From Adiantum capillus-veneris (lineage: Eukaryota > Streptophyta > Polypodiopsida > Polypodiales > Pteridaceae): 64,000 bases of DNA. The stretch covers positions 121,479,970 to 121,543,969 of the forward strand of contig CM043962.1 in the NCBI GenBank assembly GCA_014529385.2. Reading direction: 5' to 3'. The position numbers and the translations under genes are program-made. Below, one piece after another: positions 32,162 to 44,835 of the stretch. The stretch's first letter is position 1, and every line of letters begins with the position of its first letter. The notes under the pieces are model-generated. The model was not told where the DNA came from. It was given only the letters and a program-made list of their open reading frames with translations, and ran no database searches.

Positions 32162-34860
32162 CGCATAATTTGCAAAAATATATCTAGACGCTATGGGCCA
32201 GTATTCTTTGCTCCTCCATGACCTTGTCATGTCTCTGAAAAGAGAAATGGAGGAAAGCATTTAAGCTTATACATCCTACTTGGAAAATTCAATCAAAGCA
32301 TATTCAAAAATTTAATAAAACCAAATTGTATGCATACCTGGAGGTTGAACATAGCGTTCACTTAACCGTAGTCAAGTACATATGAACAAAATTCCTACCT
32401 GGAAAGACCTAGTATGTTTTTAACCTATGAAACACTATATTAGAGATTAGTGAAATGCAAGAAATATTGAACTGGTAGATTCCACATGGAGACTACTCAA
32501 ACTAGCAGTTAACAATTACCAACACAATCTATCATGTTTAATACTGTTTGGAATTAGCTCACGAAGTTGAACTTGTCCACTACCCCTTAGAAGATTGCAA
32601 AATTCTTTCCTTGAAAGTACAACTATGATGAGATCAAACCATGATCCTCAACACCTATGGAGTGATTGTGTATTAGTTGGGTGAGACCCCTAAAAATACC
32701 ACTCCTAGAGACACAATTAGTGTTGCAACTAAGCAACAGATCTTCTCAAGTTGGCATCTTATTCACAATTGGATCTTGAAATAATCTTACCTCGCTATGA
32801 ATAGAAGAGAAAGATGTTGAACACCCCAAAGAAGGTTGTCATACTAAATTTTCTTGGGTGTTCAAACAAGATACTACCTTTTGAGAGGCTCTCTTAGTCT
32901 ATTCATGTCTGAATTCCTTGATTAAAAGCAACGCCATGCCTACTTTCTATCCACATAAAGCATGTTATCTATAAAGGATGCACCTTGTGCATAGAACCAC
33001 TGATGTGAATTGCTTGCGGATGTAGACATATACAATGATCACAAGCCAATCTATCAGCAACAACTCTTTTAGAACAGAGTAGTGGATGTAAGAGCGAAGC
33101 ATAAACAATGATTAAGTGGAATAATATCCCACCATATTGGCATGCCAATGATAATCCCTTGGCTTCAATGACGGTCCCAACAGTTTCAACAAATGTCATA
33201 CGCCTTGCACGATTGGTACCTACATAGTCTCGTCATAAACTATGAGCTTATATCCTCTTATTGCCAATACCCCAAATTTGTCTACCATTACTCTTTATTA
33301 CAAGGCAATGCAAAGTACCCTAGCATGCAAAAGAAGACTTGCTTCTCATGACGATTCCAAAGCCATGTATTCTAATAAATTTAGAGCTATCAATACATGT
33401 CCTCGTTTCTTGGTTCATACTGACCTCTAGTGAAAAATCAGATAGACAAATTGTAAAGTTTCCCCAAGTTCGTATGTTGATAACATATTCCAGACTTTGA
33501 AAACTTGTATACAATATACCCTAAAGTGAGTCCTTGCTTCGTAAAAAATCCATCAGAAAGATGAGACAAATTGGAGCCTGAGTGCTCATAGCTAGTAGGT
33601 ACTCCTGTTAACACACACCATGTCGTAAAAAATATTCGACCCCAAAACTCAAAGATAAAGAAAGAAAGACTTTTGTTGGTTTTGTGAATTGTAACAAATG
33701 GTCGGCCATGCAGTGCACCCTTGCTATCCATCAGCCTCGTTGAGCATATATTTCTCCTTTGGAAAACAAAAAAATTTGATGATGCCACACAAGCCTTGCT
33801 TATGAGAGGCCTTGTATGGAGCCTTGATCCTTTTCCCAAACATGATCTCATATAAAACCTTGCTATGTTCGTCAAGCACGGCACACTTTTACAAAATAAT
33901 CTTGAGATCAAGCTAACAGAAATAAGTCTGCTTACGCGTGATCGCGTCGACCAATTGGGTTTGTCCTTCTCTAGTCAATGCTTGATTACGTGCTCCATAA
34001 TCAAAACATGACCGACATATTGTGGCTGCTCTTAAGTCACTTGCATTGTCAATACTTCCATATGACACCCTGCTTCTACACTTGAAATGATAAAGCATTA
34101 CCAAAACTTTCCGAATGCAATTTGTAGAATTCAAGTATATCTTGATTTGATGACCATAATTTCTTGCTTCCTCCTGATGAGGGCCTTGCTCGATTTGCAA
34201 TCCAAGTCAAAGCTTTGGTTCATCTTACCCGTGGAAGTTTTTTATCTTTTCCCTTGCATAGATGTTTGCTGACTTGTTGCAAATTTTTGCAGACTTCATG
34301 TAACTCGCTCGTAGCCTTGGCCCCCTCGTGCTATTATCATGTTGATAGGCAAAAGCTCATCCCACATCGGAACTCTTCGACGCTATTACCTGTGGGGATA
34401 ACCCCATGAGGGGGTTTTGTGTGATTCAAAGGCTAAAACTAGAGGCTCCCAATGTGAAGGCAATGTTGGTCCATGGCTTCCACAACGTAGCAACATGCAC
34501 CCTACATAATTTTTCTCACCAGGGTTGCTACAAGCTCCTATAGGATGCACTCAAGAAATGAAAAGTCCCATAGCGTCTCTTGCAATTTGCTGGGCCAACT
34601 TGACTTAATCCTTTGCAGATCAACTGAATACCTTTGTGTGTACAAGGGGTTGTTCCCACTACTTTCTCTTTGAACTCTGTGTATCCAAGGGAGCTTTCCC
34701 GCAACCGTTGTCATCGGCCCAAGAAAGTCTCTCCTTTGCAAACCTCCCACAACTCCTTGCCATGCAAACTCAAGCCTCCTTTGCGCCTTCCATGATCCCC
34801 TACATGGAGGTTTAGTATGTCTTCCTTCGCTTTCCCAAGAGCATTCCTCCTACCTCCATC
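32162..34860. other. Long stretch with no recognised gene
   Basis: Open frames such as the minus-strand 33438-33911 (157 aa) have no domain I recognise and no supporting context. They are Cys/Phe-rich in a way typical of chance frames in AT-rich DNA. No LTR, inverted repeat or RNA gene was recognised. Confidence 0.4.
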
Positions 34861-34863
34861 TCC

Positions 34864-34865
<2 letters not shown>

Positions 34866-34937
<72 letters not shown>
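34866..34937. repeat. (GA)n microsatellite
   Basis: About 70 bp of uninterrupted GA. Confidence 0.97.
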
Positions 34938-34939
<2 letters not shown>

Positions 34940-36422
34940 TGATGGAGAGAGATAATCCATGCACCACATCTTCCATGTCGCTTCTCCCTTCATCCATGGC
35001 TACCCTGATCCACCTTGCTCTGATATCAATATGAGGACTGGGAACTAGCACTTGCAAATCACCACCCAACCATGCCCTATATAGGCCCTTTGCCATGCTA
35101 TCTGAAGGACCCCCTTTATCGCATGTATGTATGGCCCTTGGCTATCGGGTCTTACCGAAGGCCTGACATAAGAGGAGAAGACCAAAACAACCACGGCAAA
35201 AGCCGCAATAGTGATCTAACAGAAATATATGAAGTAATAGGTGCAAGGATATATCTTTGCATATTACCATGTTTATATCTACACATATTACCACTATATG
35301 GGTACTCAAAAATAAAGATACTCATTTGTGTCATCCAAATTGGAGGGCCTAAATGAGCATCTTTATTTTTTACGTGCGTAAAGTATATCAAATAGCAATT
35401 TCATTTTTTAAACTTTACTACAAAAAAAATAATTATAAACTATTAACAATATACTTCAAATCACATGTCAAGCCTTACCTGCATAATTTGAAGCATAAAA
35501 GAACAATATTGAAATTTATAAAGAAATCCATAATTTTACAATGTTTTATGTACAAATGAGTTTGTTGTACCATTGCCCTTATAAAAAAGGACCACAAATT
35601 AAGTATCAATCTACGGTTGATCATCCTCCTCTTCCTCATCTAGAGGTACATATGTGTGATTGCTATGACTCTACAACAACGAAAACAAATTAAATAAATC
35701 AATAACTGAGAATGATTAGTACAATGTTTATGAACTATACTTACTATTTACAAGTGCAAATACAATTGTAGAGTAAAACTACTCATAAGAGATATGGATG
35801 TTTTCCAACAACCATCACACCAAGTATTAAAATCCGTGTGTCTCTCTCGATACTCCACTATCTCTCTAGGACAAGTCAGAGTGATCTTTTCCTAAAAGAT
35901 ATCCATTTTTTTTAATAAGTTAAAATACTCGTACATAGAATCTTGCATAGAAGTTTTTTTTTTTTTGAATAAGTTAAAATATCTCGTACATAGAAGCTTG
36001 CATAATAAAAAAATTTCTTACATACGTGTCCTTTCAGGCTGCTTTTCCTCTCAAACTATAGTACGTGGGAGTTTTCTTGGCTTGAGCTTCATGTTGTTGC
36101 CTATGGAATGAGCCTGTTGCCTCTTCATTACTCTTTTCTTGCATGGGCCACGTCCATTCTTCATCAACCATGTTGCTGCCACAAAAGCTTTGCTCTAGCT
36201 TTGCAATTTCATTGGCCATGGCATGTCAAGTACTTACTTTTTTTTAAAAAGCCATATATCCCTCCAACCATTTCCTGGTGAAACGCTCATTGGGGAGGTT
36301 CAAAAGCGAGCATGCAATGCTTCCTCAACATAGCATGCATGATCACATCAGATGAGGAGGATGCATGGATGTGGTCAGATGAGGAGGATGCATCTACTAC
36401 TTTGTATGAGAAGGATACCAAG

Positions 36423-36423
<1 letters not shown>
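34938..36423. other. AT-rich intergenic DNA, no gene recognised
   Basis: No recognisable product on either strand. An imperfect direct repeat of about 55 bp lies at 35912-36010 (AATAAGTTAAAATA...GTACATAGAA...TTGCATA, twice). Confidence 0.45.

Positions 36424-36476
<53 letters not shown>
36424..36476. repeat. (GA)n microsatellite
   Basis: About 52 bp of GA, preceded by two copies of TCAGATGAGGAGGATGCAT (36347-36391). Confidence 0.95.
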
Positions 36477-36479
<3 letters not shown>

Positions 36480-37652
36480 ATGACTCAAGTTCCATCGTCA
36501 ATCTTAGTGGGAAGGATGATTGTCATGATAATGATGATGAGATCTTAGATGACAACTCAAAGATGAGAAAGCCAACACATCTACAAATAATGATTCAATT
36601 TCTCTGTTGATTCAAGAGCCATGGATGAATGCCACATGTAGAGATCTTTTTGAACATGATTCATAAATATTTTCTAAATTTTATTCTATGAGTATTTTTT
36701 GTCATGTCGCCCCTCCCCCCCCCCCCCCCCCCCCTCCCCCTCTCTAATTTTATCAAACATATTAATTTATATTGTTTTGCTTATTTTTTTAATGAGGGAG
36801 TGACGTGTCTAAATGTAAATTTAACCATATCTATGTAATTAATTTGATGACCAAATGTCTATCACTTACTCTATACATTTTTAATGAACTTATTTTTGTA
36901 AAATAAATTTGTAGCCAATTTTGGGCTTTTTTTAGTTCCAAACTGCTGCGCGATAATGGTAGAGTTAATAATTGCGGATAAAGACACTATAATAATGCAA
37001 AAATGTTTAATTTACTAACCCCCCTCCCCCCCCCCCTCTTCTCTCCTCTTTGGCCGTTCTATTTTGGACCCTCGCGGTAAATGGCAGGGGAAAACTCTAT
37101 ATCCGCTTATAGTGTCACTCTTCATTTTGAAAACTAGTCTTTGAGTATTTCTATTGGGTCTTTGAGCCAGAGGAAGTCCCTGTCTTTGAAGATGCATCCA
37201 TGTAGATTCACCCCCTGCCTAATTCTTGTTGTTTGTGAGGGACCTTGTGTTAATGCTACCCTTTGCTCAAGGGGAGCAATGTCACATGTAGTCATGCACT
37301 CTAGAATGTCATTATTCATTAATTCCTCATGTCCATTAGATCAAGGAGAGGAAATATTAATTAAAAGCTTTAGTTGAAGGAGCTCTAGGGATAATCTTTA
37401 GGCTTAAAACTTTGTTGTGTCCTCCTCCAATGGTCATGCCCAATCAGCATAATCATATAGTATATGTTCATCATTTGAGAGACCCTCTAGAAGAATAATT
37501 ATATAGTAGTATATGTTCATCATGCAAGACTTCTGCTAGTGCATCCATATATTGAGGAATCACATCCACTTTCACCTATGAGTTGCATTAACCTAGAAAG
37601 ATGTCACCTCCATCATTTACTCCTTGAATAATGCCAACAAAGCCACTAAGTA
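36477..37652. other. Intergenic, C-runs, no gene recognised
   Basis: C-rich homopolymer runs at about 36709-36740 and 37020-37037. No coding potential recognised. The Gypsy-3 target site is at its right end (AAGTA, 37648-37652). Confidence 0.5.
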
Positions 37653-39236
37653 TGTAATGGAAACGGCCTATGAATTGTGAGAGTAGCTGAAATTAGAAGA
37701 AGCACTTTGTGAGCATAGAGGGTGAAATTAATTGATGGTAGCAACATAAACATAGCATTTAGCTAACTTGGCATGAACAATACTTTTGAAAGAGAGAGAG
37801 TTTAAAGAATATGACAACAGTTGAGGACCGGATTTTTGTGGAGCCGGTCCCCCCTCAAATAAGCATTTGTATCATAGTTTCTCCCATCAAGAGAGACTTG
37901 GTACAATACAATATTTGTGTTCCTTGTGACCTACGTGATGCAATGAAGATCATAAAGATTCATGCATCACGAGCATAACATAAACTTTGTGGAAATCATT
38001 AACTATCCCAAGCCTCAGTCCCAAGGCCTCAAACACCTTCAAAGGTGGAGAGAGCTAGCGGCCGGGCAATGAGGGTAGGAAAGAGGAAGAAGAAACTTTT
38101 AATAGAAGAAATAATTAGTTCCGCACTTATCATCACTCTTCTTGCTAGCATACATAATAGCATAGTAATAAAGATGGAGAAGATGGAAATCTTAAACATT
38201 GAGGCATGGTTCTTGGTTGGATTTGCACTCCATAGCCAAGAGTGTTGGTGTAGGCTCTCAACTTCTCTACTAGCTTGGAGAAGGAGATGAAGCTCTTGCA
38301 CTTTTCACTTCACACAATGAGAGAGTGTGTGGGAGAGTATACCCCTCAAGCATGCCCCCTACATGATTTGGTCGACCCCTTCTTCTAGCACAAGCTTGAA
38401 GCTCATTGGACCCCTGCAAGCTTGGCCAATCACATGCAGAATGCATATCAAGAAAGTATGATAGCCTGGGGACAAGTGTCCACCTTTCCCTTTTGAGAGA
38501 GAGGACATGATAAATTCAAAAACAATTAATTAAATCTACTTAATTATCATTGGACCCCTTGGGAGGCCAACCAATAGGCTTTGGACACTCCTTGAGGGTA
38601 ACCTAGCTAGGGGCTTGACATGTGTCCTACTTGCCTCTTGAGCAAGGGGTGCCCTTTGGGAGAGAGAGTGGTCAAGCAACCACCCCCCATACTTACATGG
38701 CTCGTCCCCTCCTTGTAGGGATATGTATTGACTTTTGTGACACCTCAAGCCCCTCAACCTTGGCCCCAATACTCACCACAAGCTCGGCCCTTAAGCCCCT
38801 CAAGCTTGGGTTGGGTTCCCACCTCAAGTACAACCCTAGCATCTCAAGCATGAAAAGCACCTCAAGCATCTCAATCATCAAGCATTTCAAGCATCTTAAG
38901 CATCTGAGTCATCAGGGACGACAAGCACCTCAAGCTTGGGTCGGGTTCCCACCTCAAGCACAATCCTATTTTACCTAAGGTCAAAGGATTTTTAACACTA
39001 ACCTTTGGAGGTCTTCAATGAAGTTAACCCTGAGTTCTTTTAAGCTCCATTGGTTAGCCTTGCTCTTTGACATACCATCTCTCATTTGGACCCCTTTGCC
39101 ATTTGCCCCGTGTTGAGATAGATCTGTAAGCACATGTCTATATTTTAACCCTTGTTCCCATTTATTCTCCCAAATTAAATGATCAGTTTAATATGAAAAA
39201 ATCATTTGGGCTGGTTAGATATTATATTTTTTGACA
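37653..39236 (-). repeat. Gypsy-3 3' LTR (1584 bp, subfamily A)
   Basis: In plus orientation it goes from TGTAATGGAAACGGCC to TTTTTTGACA. It matches 47764-49128 but keeps about 215 bp (near 37715-37925) missing from the other LTR. It carries a CATCTCAAGCA-type minisatellite at about 38830-38960. Confidence 0.9.
38740..38970. repeat. CTCAAGCAT-type minisatellite in the Gypsy-3 LTR
   Basis: Degenerate units such as CATCTCAAGCATGAAAAGCA and CATTTCAAGCATCTTAAGCA lie between two copies of a longer phrase (CCTCAAGCTTGGGT(C/T)GGGTTC). The same array, slightly shorter, is in the 5' LTR at about 48655-48860. It is absent from the subfamily B LTRs. Confidence 0.85.
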
Positions 39237-39256
39237 TTACCTCTCTCTTGAAATCA
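39237..39256 (-). promoter_or_regulatory. Gypsy-3 polypurine tract
   Basis: On the minus strand CAAGAGAGAGGTAA directly precedes the 3' LTR start TGTCA. This is the primer for plus-strand DNA synthesis. The same tract is at 50877 (Gypsy-4) and 63761 (Gypsy-5). Confidence 0.75.
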
Positions 39257-39491
39257 TAGTCGTCCTCGACTATGAGGTAGAAGAGATAAAGCCTTACTCA
39301 TTAGCCAATGTTTCTTAGCGGGTAGAGGATCCCTTTTTACACTACTATATCTTTCCAAGATGGATGACTAAGCAAGCATGTCTTCTCTTTATTCCATTTC
39401 ATTCTCCCAAGTAGAGTGACAAATTCTACTTGGTGTTTGAGAGATGTTGTCATCACAAACATGATGATAAGCATACATACTATTTAAATTT

Positions 39492-39718
39492 TCTTGGAAT
39501 AAGGGTTGCAAAGAAACGCACACAGCTTGGTTAAGATGAATGAAGCTTGAGGCACACAATGGAGAGTGGGTTACTTAGTGTGCAATGGAAAGATAGATAG
39601 CCCTAGAGTGATGGGCGTATATACAATGCTTGGGGGGAAAAACCTCCTATAGAGGGAGAAAATGCCCAGGCGGTCCTAGTGTGTTCACACACATCACTAC
39701 CACATGTATATGGTTATA
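39492..39718 (-). repeat. Copia-4 3' LTR (227 bp)
   Basis: Homologous to 43085-43311 with scattered substitutions (the ends are decayed: TCTTGG for TGTTGG, GGTTATA for GGTAACA). The purine tract, seen as AATCCCCCCTGG on the plus strand, follows at 39719-39730. Confidence 0.87.
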
Positions 39719-39793
39719 AATCCCCCCTGGAGTGATGCGGTGAACGAGAGCTGGCACATGAGTAACGGGAAGTGCCATGCCTTGAGGACATGA

Positions 39794-40096
39794 TTAGTCC
39801 ACAAAGGGGAGTAAGCCCAAAGCTTTGCACAAAGCTTCAAGCTTATCACGAGACATTGCCTTTGTGAAAAGATCTGCAAGGTTGTCCTGTGTTGGCACAT
39901 AAGCCAAGCTGATCTCTCCTTCTGAGAGCCTCTCCCTGACATAGTGGTAATGCACCTCAATGTGCTTCGTACGAGCATGAAAAACTGGGTTCCTCACAAT
40001 TGCCAATGCGCTTTGACTGTCAGTGTAGATAGTGTTGGCAGTGTCCTGTCCAACACCCAAATCAGCCATAAGGCATCTGAGCCATACACTAACAAG
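39794..40096 (-). pseudogene. Copia-4 RNase H C-terminal remnant
   Basis: Reads SVWLRCLMADLGVGQDTANT, DSQSALAIVRNPVFHA, TKHIEVHYHYVRERL, YVPTQDNLADLFTKAMS, ending GLLPFVD. It starts abruptly at the deletion junction near 40092-40097, so the first catalytic Asp and Glu of RNase H are missing along with the whole reverse transcriptase. Confidence 0.88.
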
Positions 40097-41420
40097 TACG
40101 ACTAGACAAAGGTGCATCCAATTTACTGTCACGCAAAGTGTGCACCAGCCATTTTGGCATACCTCTAGCCTGCTCATTTTCAACCCTTTCCTCATCAAGT
40201 ACATCATGTAAATCTGCATCAGTAAATAGATTGATCTATAACATTTTTGGAAACCCCCATAGGCTGTACATTTGCCTCATTGGAATTTACATTCGAACTT
40301 CCACCACTGAAAAGAGGCAACAAAGTGTCATAAATGTCCTGTGAGCTTACATTACTGCCTCTAGTACATGACAGCAAGGGCTGAACAGAATCTTCCACAA
40401 ACACTACATCTTGTGAAACCAAAATACACTTTTTTTATGGATGATACAACCTGTAACCTTTGCTTCCAGCACTATAACCACAAAAAATACATTTGATAGC
40501 CTTATCATCCAATTTTCTATGCTGTACTTGTGGCACTAAACCATAGGCCAAACAGTCAAAAACATGCATGTGCTCAATAGGTGGCTTTCTATCATGCCAT
40601 GCTTCATGTGGAGTCATAGACTGCAATGCTTTTGTAGGACACCTATTGAGTACATAAGTGGCACACATGACAGCCTTGAGCCAAAATGAATGTGGTAAAG
40701 CTTGACTCTTGACCATACATCTTTCCATTTCCGTAAGAGACTTGTTTTTCCTCTCAGCAACACCATTTTGCTGAGGCGTATACGGCACTGTACATTGGTG
40801 TTTTATCCCATGACTAGCCAGAAATGCATTAAATTCATGAGACATATAATCCCCCCCTCGATCGGAACGGAGGGTGCCCATAGTACATTTTGATATATTT
40901 TCAGCCATAGCCAAAAATGGTTTGAAGCACATAAAAACTTCCGAGTTCGCTTTAAGCGGAAATATCCATGCATGCCTGGAGTAATCATCAATGAAAGTCA
41001 CAAAGTAAAGGTAATTGCCCAAGGATGGAGTTTGCATGGGCCCACAAACATCACTATGCACAAGCTGCAACCTGCATGTGGCCCTAACTAAACCATCCTT
41101 TACAAACTTAGAATGCTGCATTTTACCCAAAATACAGCCTTCACAAACATGTTTGATAGGTGCTTCAAGAGGCGGAAAAGAAGCAACCATATTAGATTTT
41201 TGCAAACGCAGCAAAGTGGCAAAATTCAAATGCCCAAAACGTGCATGCCAAAGTTTTGCATCTGAAATAGCCCTTGAATCTGCAACTGCATTTGCAAAAT
41301 TTTGTCCACACTTGTCATATAAAGTGAGCTTATACAGCCCACGGCACAAAAGGTTTGATGCAACAATTTCATCACCAAAACTGAGATCATGAACTGTTTA
41401 TTTGTCATCCACAAATTTGA
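40097..41420 (-). pseudogene. Copia-4 integrase and linker
   Basis: An open part of 304 aa (40435-41349): zinc finger (WHARFGHLN...HVCEGCILGKMQ, H-H-C-C), then the core with the three catalytic residues in HSDVCGPM (D), RSDRGGDYMS (D) and PQQNGVAERK (E), and the C-terminal DDKAIKCIFCGYSAGSKGYR. A TAA after YRLYHP and frameshifts separate it from the linker (DIYDTLLPLFSGG). It inserts cDNA into the genome; the catalytic triad is intact, but the reading frame is not continuous. Confidence 0.9.
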
Positions 41421-42762
41421 CTACAAGTCCAAGTCTAGCAAGTGCGGATATAGCAAAAAGATTCTTCTTGATCCCAGGTAAATAAAGGGCATCAACAAGT
41501 GTGAAAGAACTACTATTTGCAACAGTAAGCACAATCTTTCTAACCCTTGAACCGGATAAGAGGCATTGTTGGCACAAGTGACTGGATTCCCATGAGGGAC
41601 AGACTTGAGAGAGGTGAACAATTCACAATGTGAGGTAATGTTCTTTGTAGCACCACTGTTGAAATACCACACATGTGAATCTACAACAACTGACATGCAT
41701 GCATCATGGTAGCAGGTTTGTAAGTGCACTCTGCACTAAAAGCCCACTCTACATCAACATCAGCAACACATTCTCCTTTTACAGAAGACTCAACAATGGC
41801 TGCATTTGTAGTGGAACCAGCATTTGTTGTGGAACCACTCTCTTTCTTCTTAACCTCTTTGGCCTTCAACTTAGGACACTGCTTGATCAAGTAATCATTA
41901 GCTTTACAATAATGGAAACACATCTTCTTTTTACCCTTATCACCAGAATTTCCACATGAATTGCTGCTAGCAGAAGCATTAGGAATAGAAGTTTTGCCAC
42001 TCACAGCAGAACCATAAGAAGTGGCTGCATTGCTCTTACCACCCTTTCTTTGAGAAGCAATAAAAGGTTGTTCAACTACACGCTGGCTAGTCCTATTTTT
42101 TCTAGAAGTGACTCTTACAACAACAATGTGTATAATGCATCAAACTTGACAACTTGGGGATTTCCTTGGGTCATAAGTCTCCAAGTACTAGCAAAAGTCT
42201 AGTAAGAATCTGGTAAGGCATCAAGAACAGTCTGCACAAGGGAACTGTCTAAAATGACTTCACCTGCAGGAATAAGTTGCTCATTGGTATCCTTGACACC
42301 AGCAAGGAAAGTGTCCATATCATCTTCCTCATGCATAATCTTCGACTCCAGCTCTTTACGCAGCAAAGCAATTTTAGCCTCATGACGACTTGCATAAAGA
42401 TTAGCCAAAATACACCAAGCCTATTTTGCAGATTTTGTTGAATGAATGTGAGGAACAATGGTGCACTTCACAGACAACACAATCAATGTATGAGCCTGCG
42501 GATCCTTCACATCCCAACAAGCTTGTTCTTCTGTAGGCAAAACAACTCTCATAGCAGAAATCCTTACAGCAAGACCCGCAACATCCTCAACATCACCTGC
42601 ATCCTCAGAACCAGGACAAACATCAATGCGTTGCACAATATTCCAGACGCCCTTTGACACAAGAACATGTTGTATCATATAAGCCCACATAGGGTAATTG
42701 TCCCCATCCAACTAGTCCTCAGCAGCAAACATCTTGAACACATCTGTGTTGTTGCTAGCCAT
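41421..42762 (-). pseudogene. Copia-4 gag and protease, frameshifted
   Basis: Gag starts at the ATG at 42762 (MASNNTDVFKMFAAED, then an in-frame TAG, then LDGDNYPMWAYMIQHVLVSK). It continues through the UBN2-type core (NLYASRHEAKIALLRKELES, MHEEDDMDTFLAGVKD). A poor zinc knuckle follows (CFHYCKANDYLIKQC, wrong spacing and His missing). Then comes the protease with WYFNSGATKNIT, where the catalytic Asp of DSGA is Asn. Several stops and shifts are present, so the products would not work. Confidence 0.85.
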
Positions 42763-43064
42763 GGTAAATGCTGCACCTGATGTGAAAACTGCCCAAAAAT
42801 AGGAGAAACAAAGCGAGAACAACACATGCTATATAGCACAAACCGTAGAATATTGTAAGGCACCTGCTATGCAAAAAACAACACTGACAAAAATTTTGCA
42901 CAAAAAGACAAAATAGCCTGTGCAGTATTGCCTGTAGTGGAAACGCAAGCTGAAATGAGCCCGAATCAAAAATCTGAGCAGACTAAGCTCTATGAGTGCT
43001 CCCAAAATTTTTGTCGACTTGTGAACGCTTGACAGAGCTGCTGGCGAAAGAGCCCGGGAGGACA

Positions 43065-43083
43065 CAACCTGCTCTGAAACCAA
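43065..43083 (-). promoter_or_regulatory. Copia-4 primer-binding site
   Basis: On the minus strand TTGGTTTCAGAGCAGG lies two bases after the LTR end CCAACA. It matches the initiator Met tRNA complement TGGTATCAGAGC with one change. Confidence 0.8.
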
Positions 43084-43084
43084 T

Positions 43085-43311
43085 TGTTGGAATTAGAGTT
43101 GTAGAGAAATGCACACAGCTTGGAGAAGATGAAGGAAGCTCAAGGCACACAATGGAGAGTGTGTTACTTAGTGTGCAATGGAAAGATAGATAGCCCTAGA
43201 GTGATGGGCATATATACAATGCTCGGGGAAAAAAACCTCCTAAAGAGGGAAAAAATGCCTCGACGGTCCTATTGTGTTCACACACATCACTACCACCTGT
43301 ATATGGTAACA
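43085..43311 (-). repeat. Copia-4 5' LTR (227 bp)
   Basis: In plus orientation TGTTGGAATTAGAG to ATGGTAACA. Well-formed TG...CA ends; homologous to 9693-9915. Confidence 0.9.
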
Positions 43312-43429
43312 AGTTTGTGCCTAATAAAAAGAGAAGTAGTCTTATAAGACAAAAACATTGGTCATTTAATAGAAATTTGTACATTTTCTTACTCTAATGT
43401 GGCATTGTAATTGACAAGTTTCATACTAT

Positions 43430-44835
43430 CCTTAAGCTTTATTCCTTGCATCCATCTAGCATCTTCAAGAGGATAATCTTTGAACTTAATAGGATACCGT
43501 CGGGGATAATCTTACCATGTTGTAGTACCTTGTCTTCATGCCGAAGGATAGCTTCGGGTTGTAGCACCTCTTCTCGGTCTTCGATTTTGGGAGGAACTTC
43601 AATAATTGGTTCACTTGGTGGCTCTCCTTTGTAGGGATTAGGTAGGCTCACATGAAAAGCATTGGGTATGAGCCAATGGTTGGTCAAATTGAGTTGATAA
43701 GCCATCTCATTGATGGGCTTCAAGATTTGGAAAGGACCATAGTATCTTTTTGCTAGCTGAGCATAATACTTTTGATGGCCCGTAGGATTTTTGCCCGTCG
43801 TTTGCCTCAATCGAGCCTTAGGAAACTTAAGTAAGACCCAATCATTTTCTTTGAACGGTAAGGCCCTTCTGTGCTTGTCAACAACAACTTTTTTCCTTTT
43901 TTGAGAGATGGATATAGCCTCCTTAATCTTTTGAGAAGATTCTTGTAGGTCACGGCTATACTCATTGGCAACAAATATCTTCCCATGTACTTTAAGTAGA
44001 AAGGGACTTTTAGGTCTTCCCTCAATTATTTCAAAAGATGATTTTTCCGAAGTATGTACATGTATTATTGTACACATACTGTACAAGAGGTAAGTACTTT
44101 TTCCATTGTGAGCGTTGATCTACTTTGATAACAGAAGTCTTTAGTAGATCAAGTATCGTAAGAATGGTCATCTCACTTTGGCCATCCCTTCGTGGGTGAT
44201 AGGCCAAAGAGAAATTCAATCTTGTTCCTAAATTTTCAAAGAGACCTTTCCAGGAATTATTGGTCATTCTAGGATCTCTATTGACATGGTGGATGTTGGC
44301 AATCCATGGTGTTTGAAAATCTATGATATGAAGAGAGTTGCCATTTGGTGTGCCTTAATAGTCTTTTTGACAGGAATAAAGTGTGCTTGCTTGCTCAACC
44401 TAGCGACAACATTCTCGTATTTCCATGGATAGACTTGGGTAATCCAAAGATAAAATCCATGAATTTACTCTCCCATGGTGAATTTGGGATAGGCAATGGC
44501 TGGAGTAATCCACGCTGCTTCCCTCTATCATACTTGGTCTTTTGGCATACCACACATTTTGAAACATACTCTTGTATGTCCACTTTCATGGTAGGCCAAT
44601 AGAAATACGTCTCTATTCCTCAGAGAGTAGGTTAAATGCCTCTATGCTCCGCATAGGGAGGAGCATAGGATTCATACATGAATTTCTCACAAAGGGATTG
44701 GATAACACATATCCTATTTCCACAGAGAAGATAACCATCCTACAAGGTAAATGGTTCCTCTTTCTTCCCCAAAGCAAGGGATGATTTTATGTCTCTATAG
44801 TCAGGGTCAGTAGCATACTCATCTCTCATAGAAGA
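43430..44835 (-). pseudogene. Gypsy-3 integrase with chromodomain
   Basis: Zinc-finger part at 44395-44589 (EYVSKCVVCQKTKYDRGKQR), core with the motif AYHPRRDGQSEMTI (catalytic E) and C-terminal GPFQILKPINEMAYQLNL. The end encodes a chromodomain-like segment: QPEAILRHED, then after a 2-bp insertion relative to Gypsy-4 the frame changes and reads IKFKDYPLEDARWMQG in another frame. Chromodomains target integration to chromatin marks. Stops and shifts also separate the zinc finger from the core. Confidence 0.85.

Larger units (their letters stand above)
39492..43311 (-). mobile_element. Copia-4: Ty1/Copia element with both LTRs but no reverse transcriptase
   Basis: Minus strand, 227-bp LTRs at 43085-43311 (5') and 39492-39718 (3'), primer site, gag, protease, integrase, then a direct jump to the last part of RNase H. 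It is nested in Gypsy-3: the uninterrupted Gypsy-4 sequence at about 51140-51185 shows the empty site. Flanking 5-mers AATTT and AGTTT differ by one base. It shares its family with Copia-2. Lacking reverse transcriptase, it could only have moved with help if the deletion came first. Confidence 0.92.

Noticed and set aside
33438-33911. 157-aa minus-strand open frame
   Set aside because: Composition and lack of any domain fit a chance frame in AT-rich DNA. Related-species conservation would be needed to call it.
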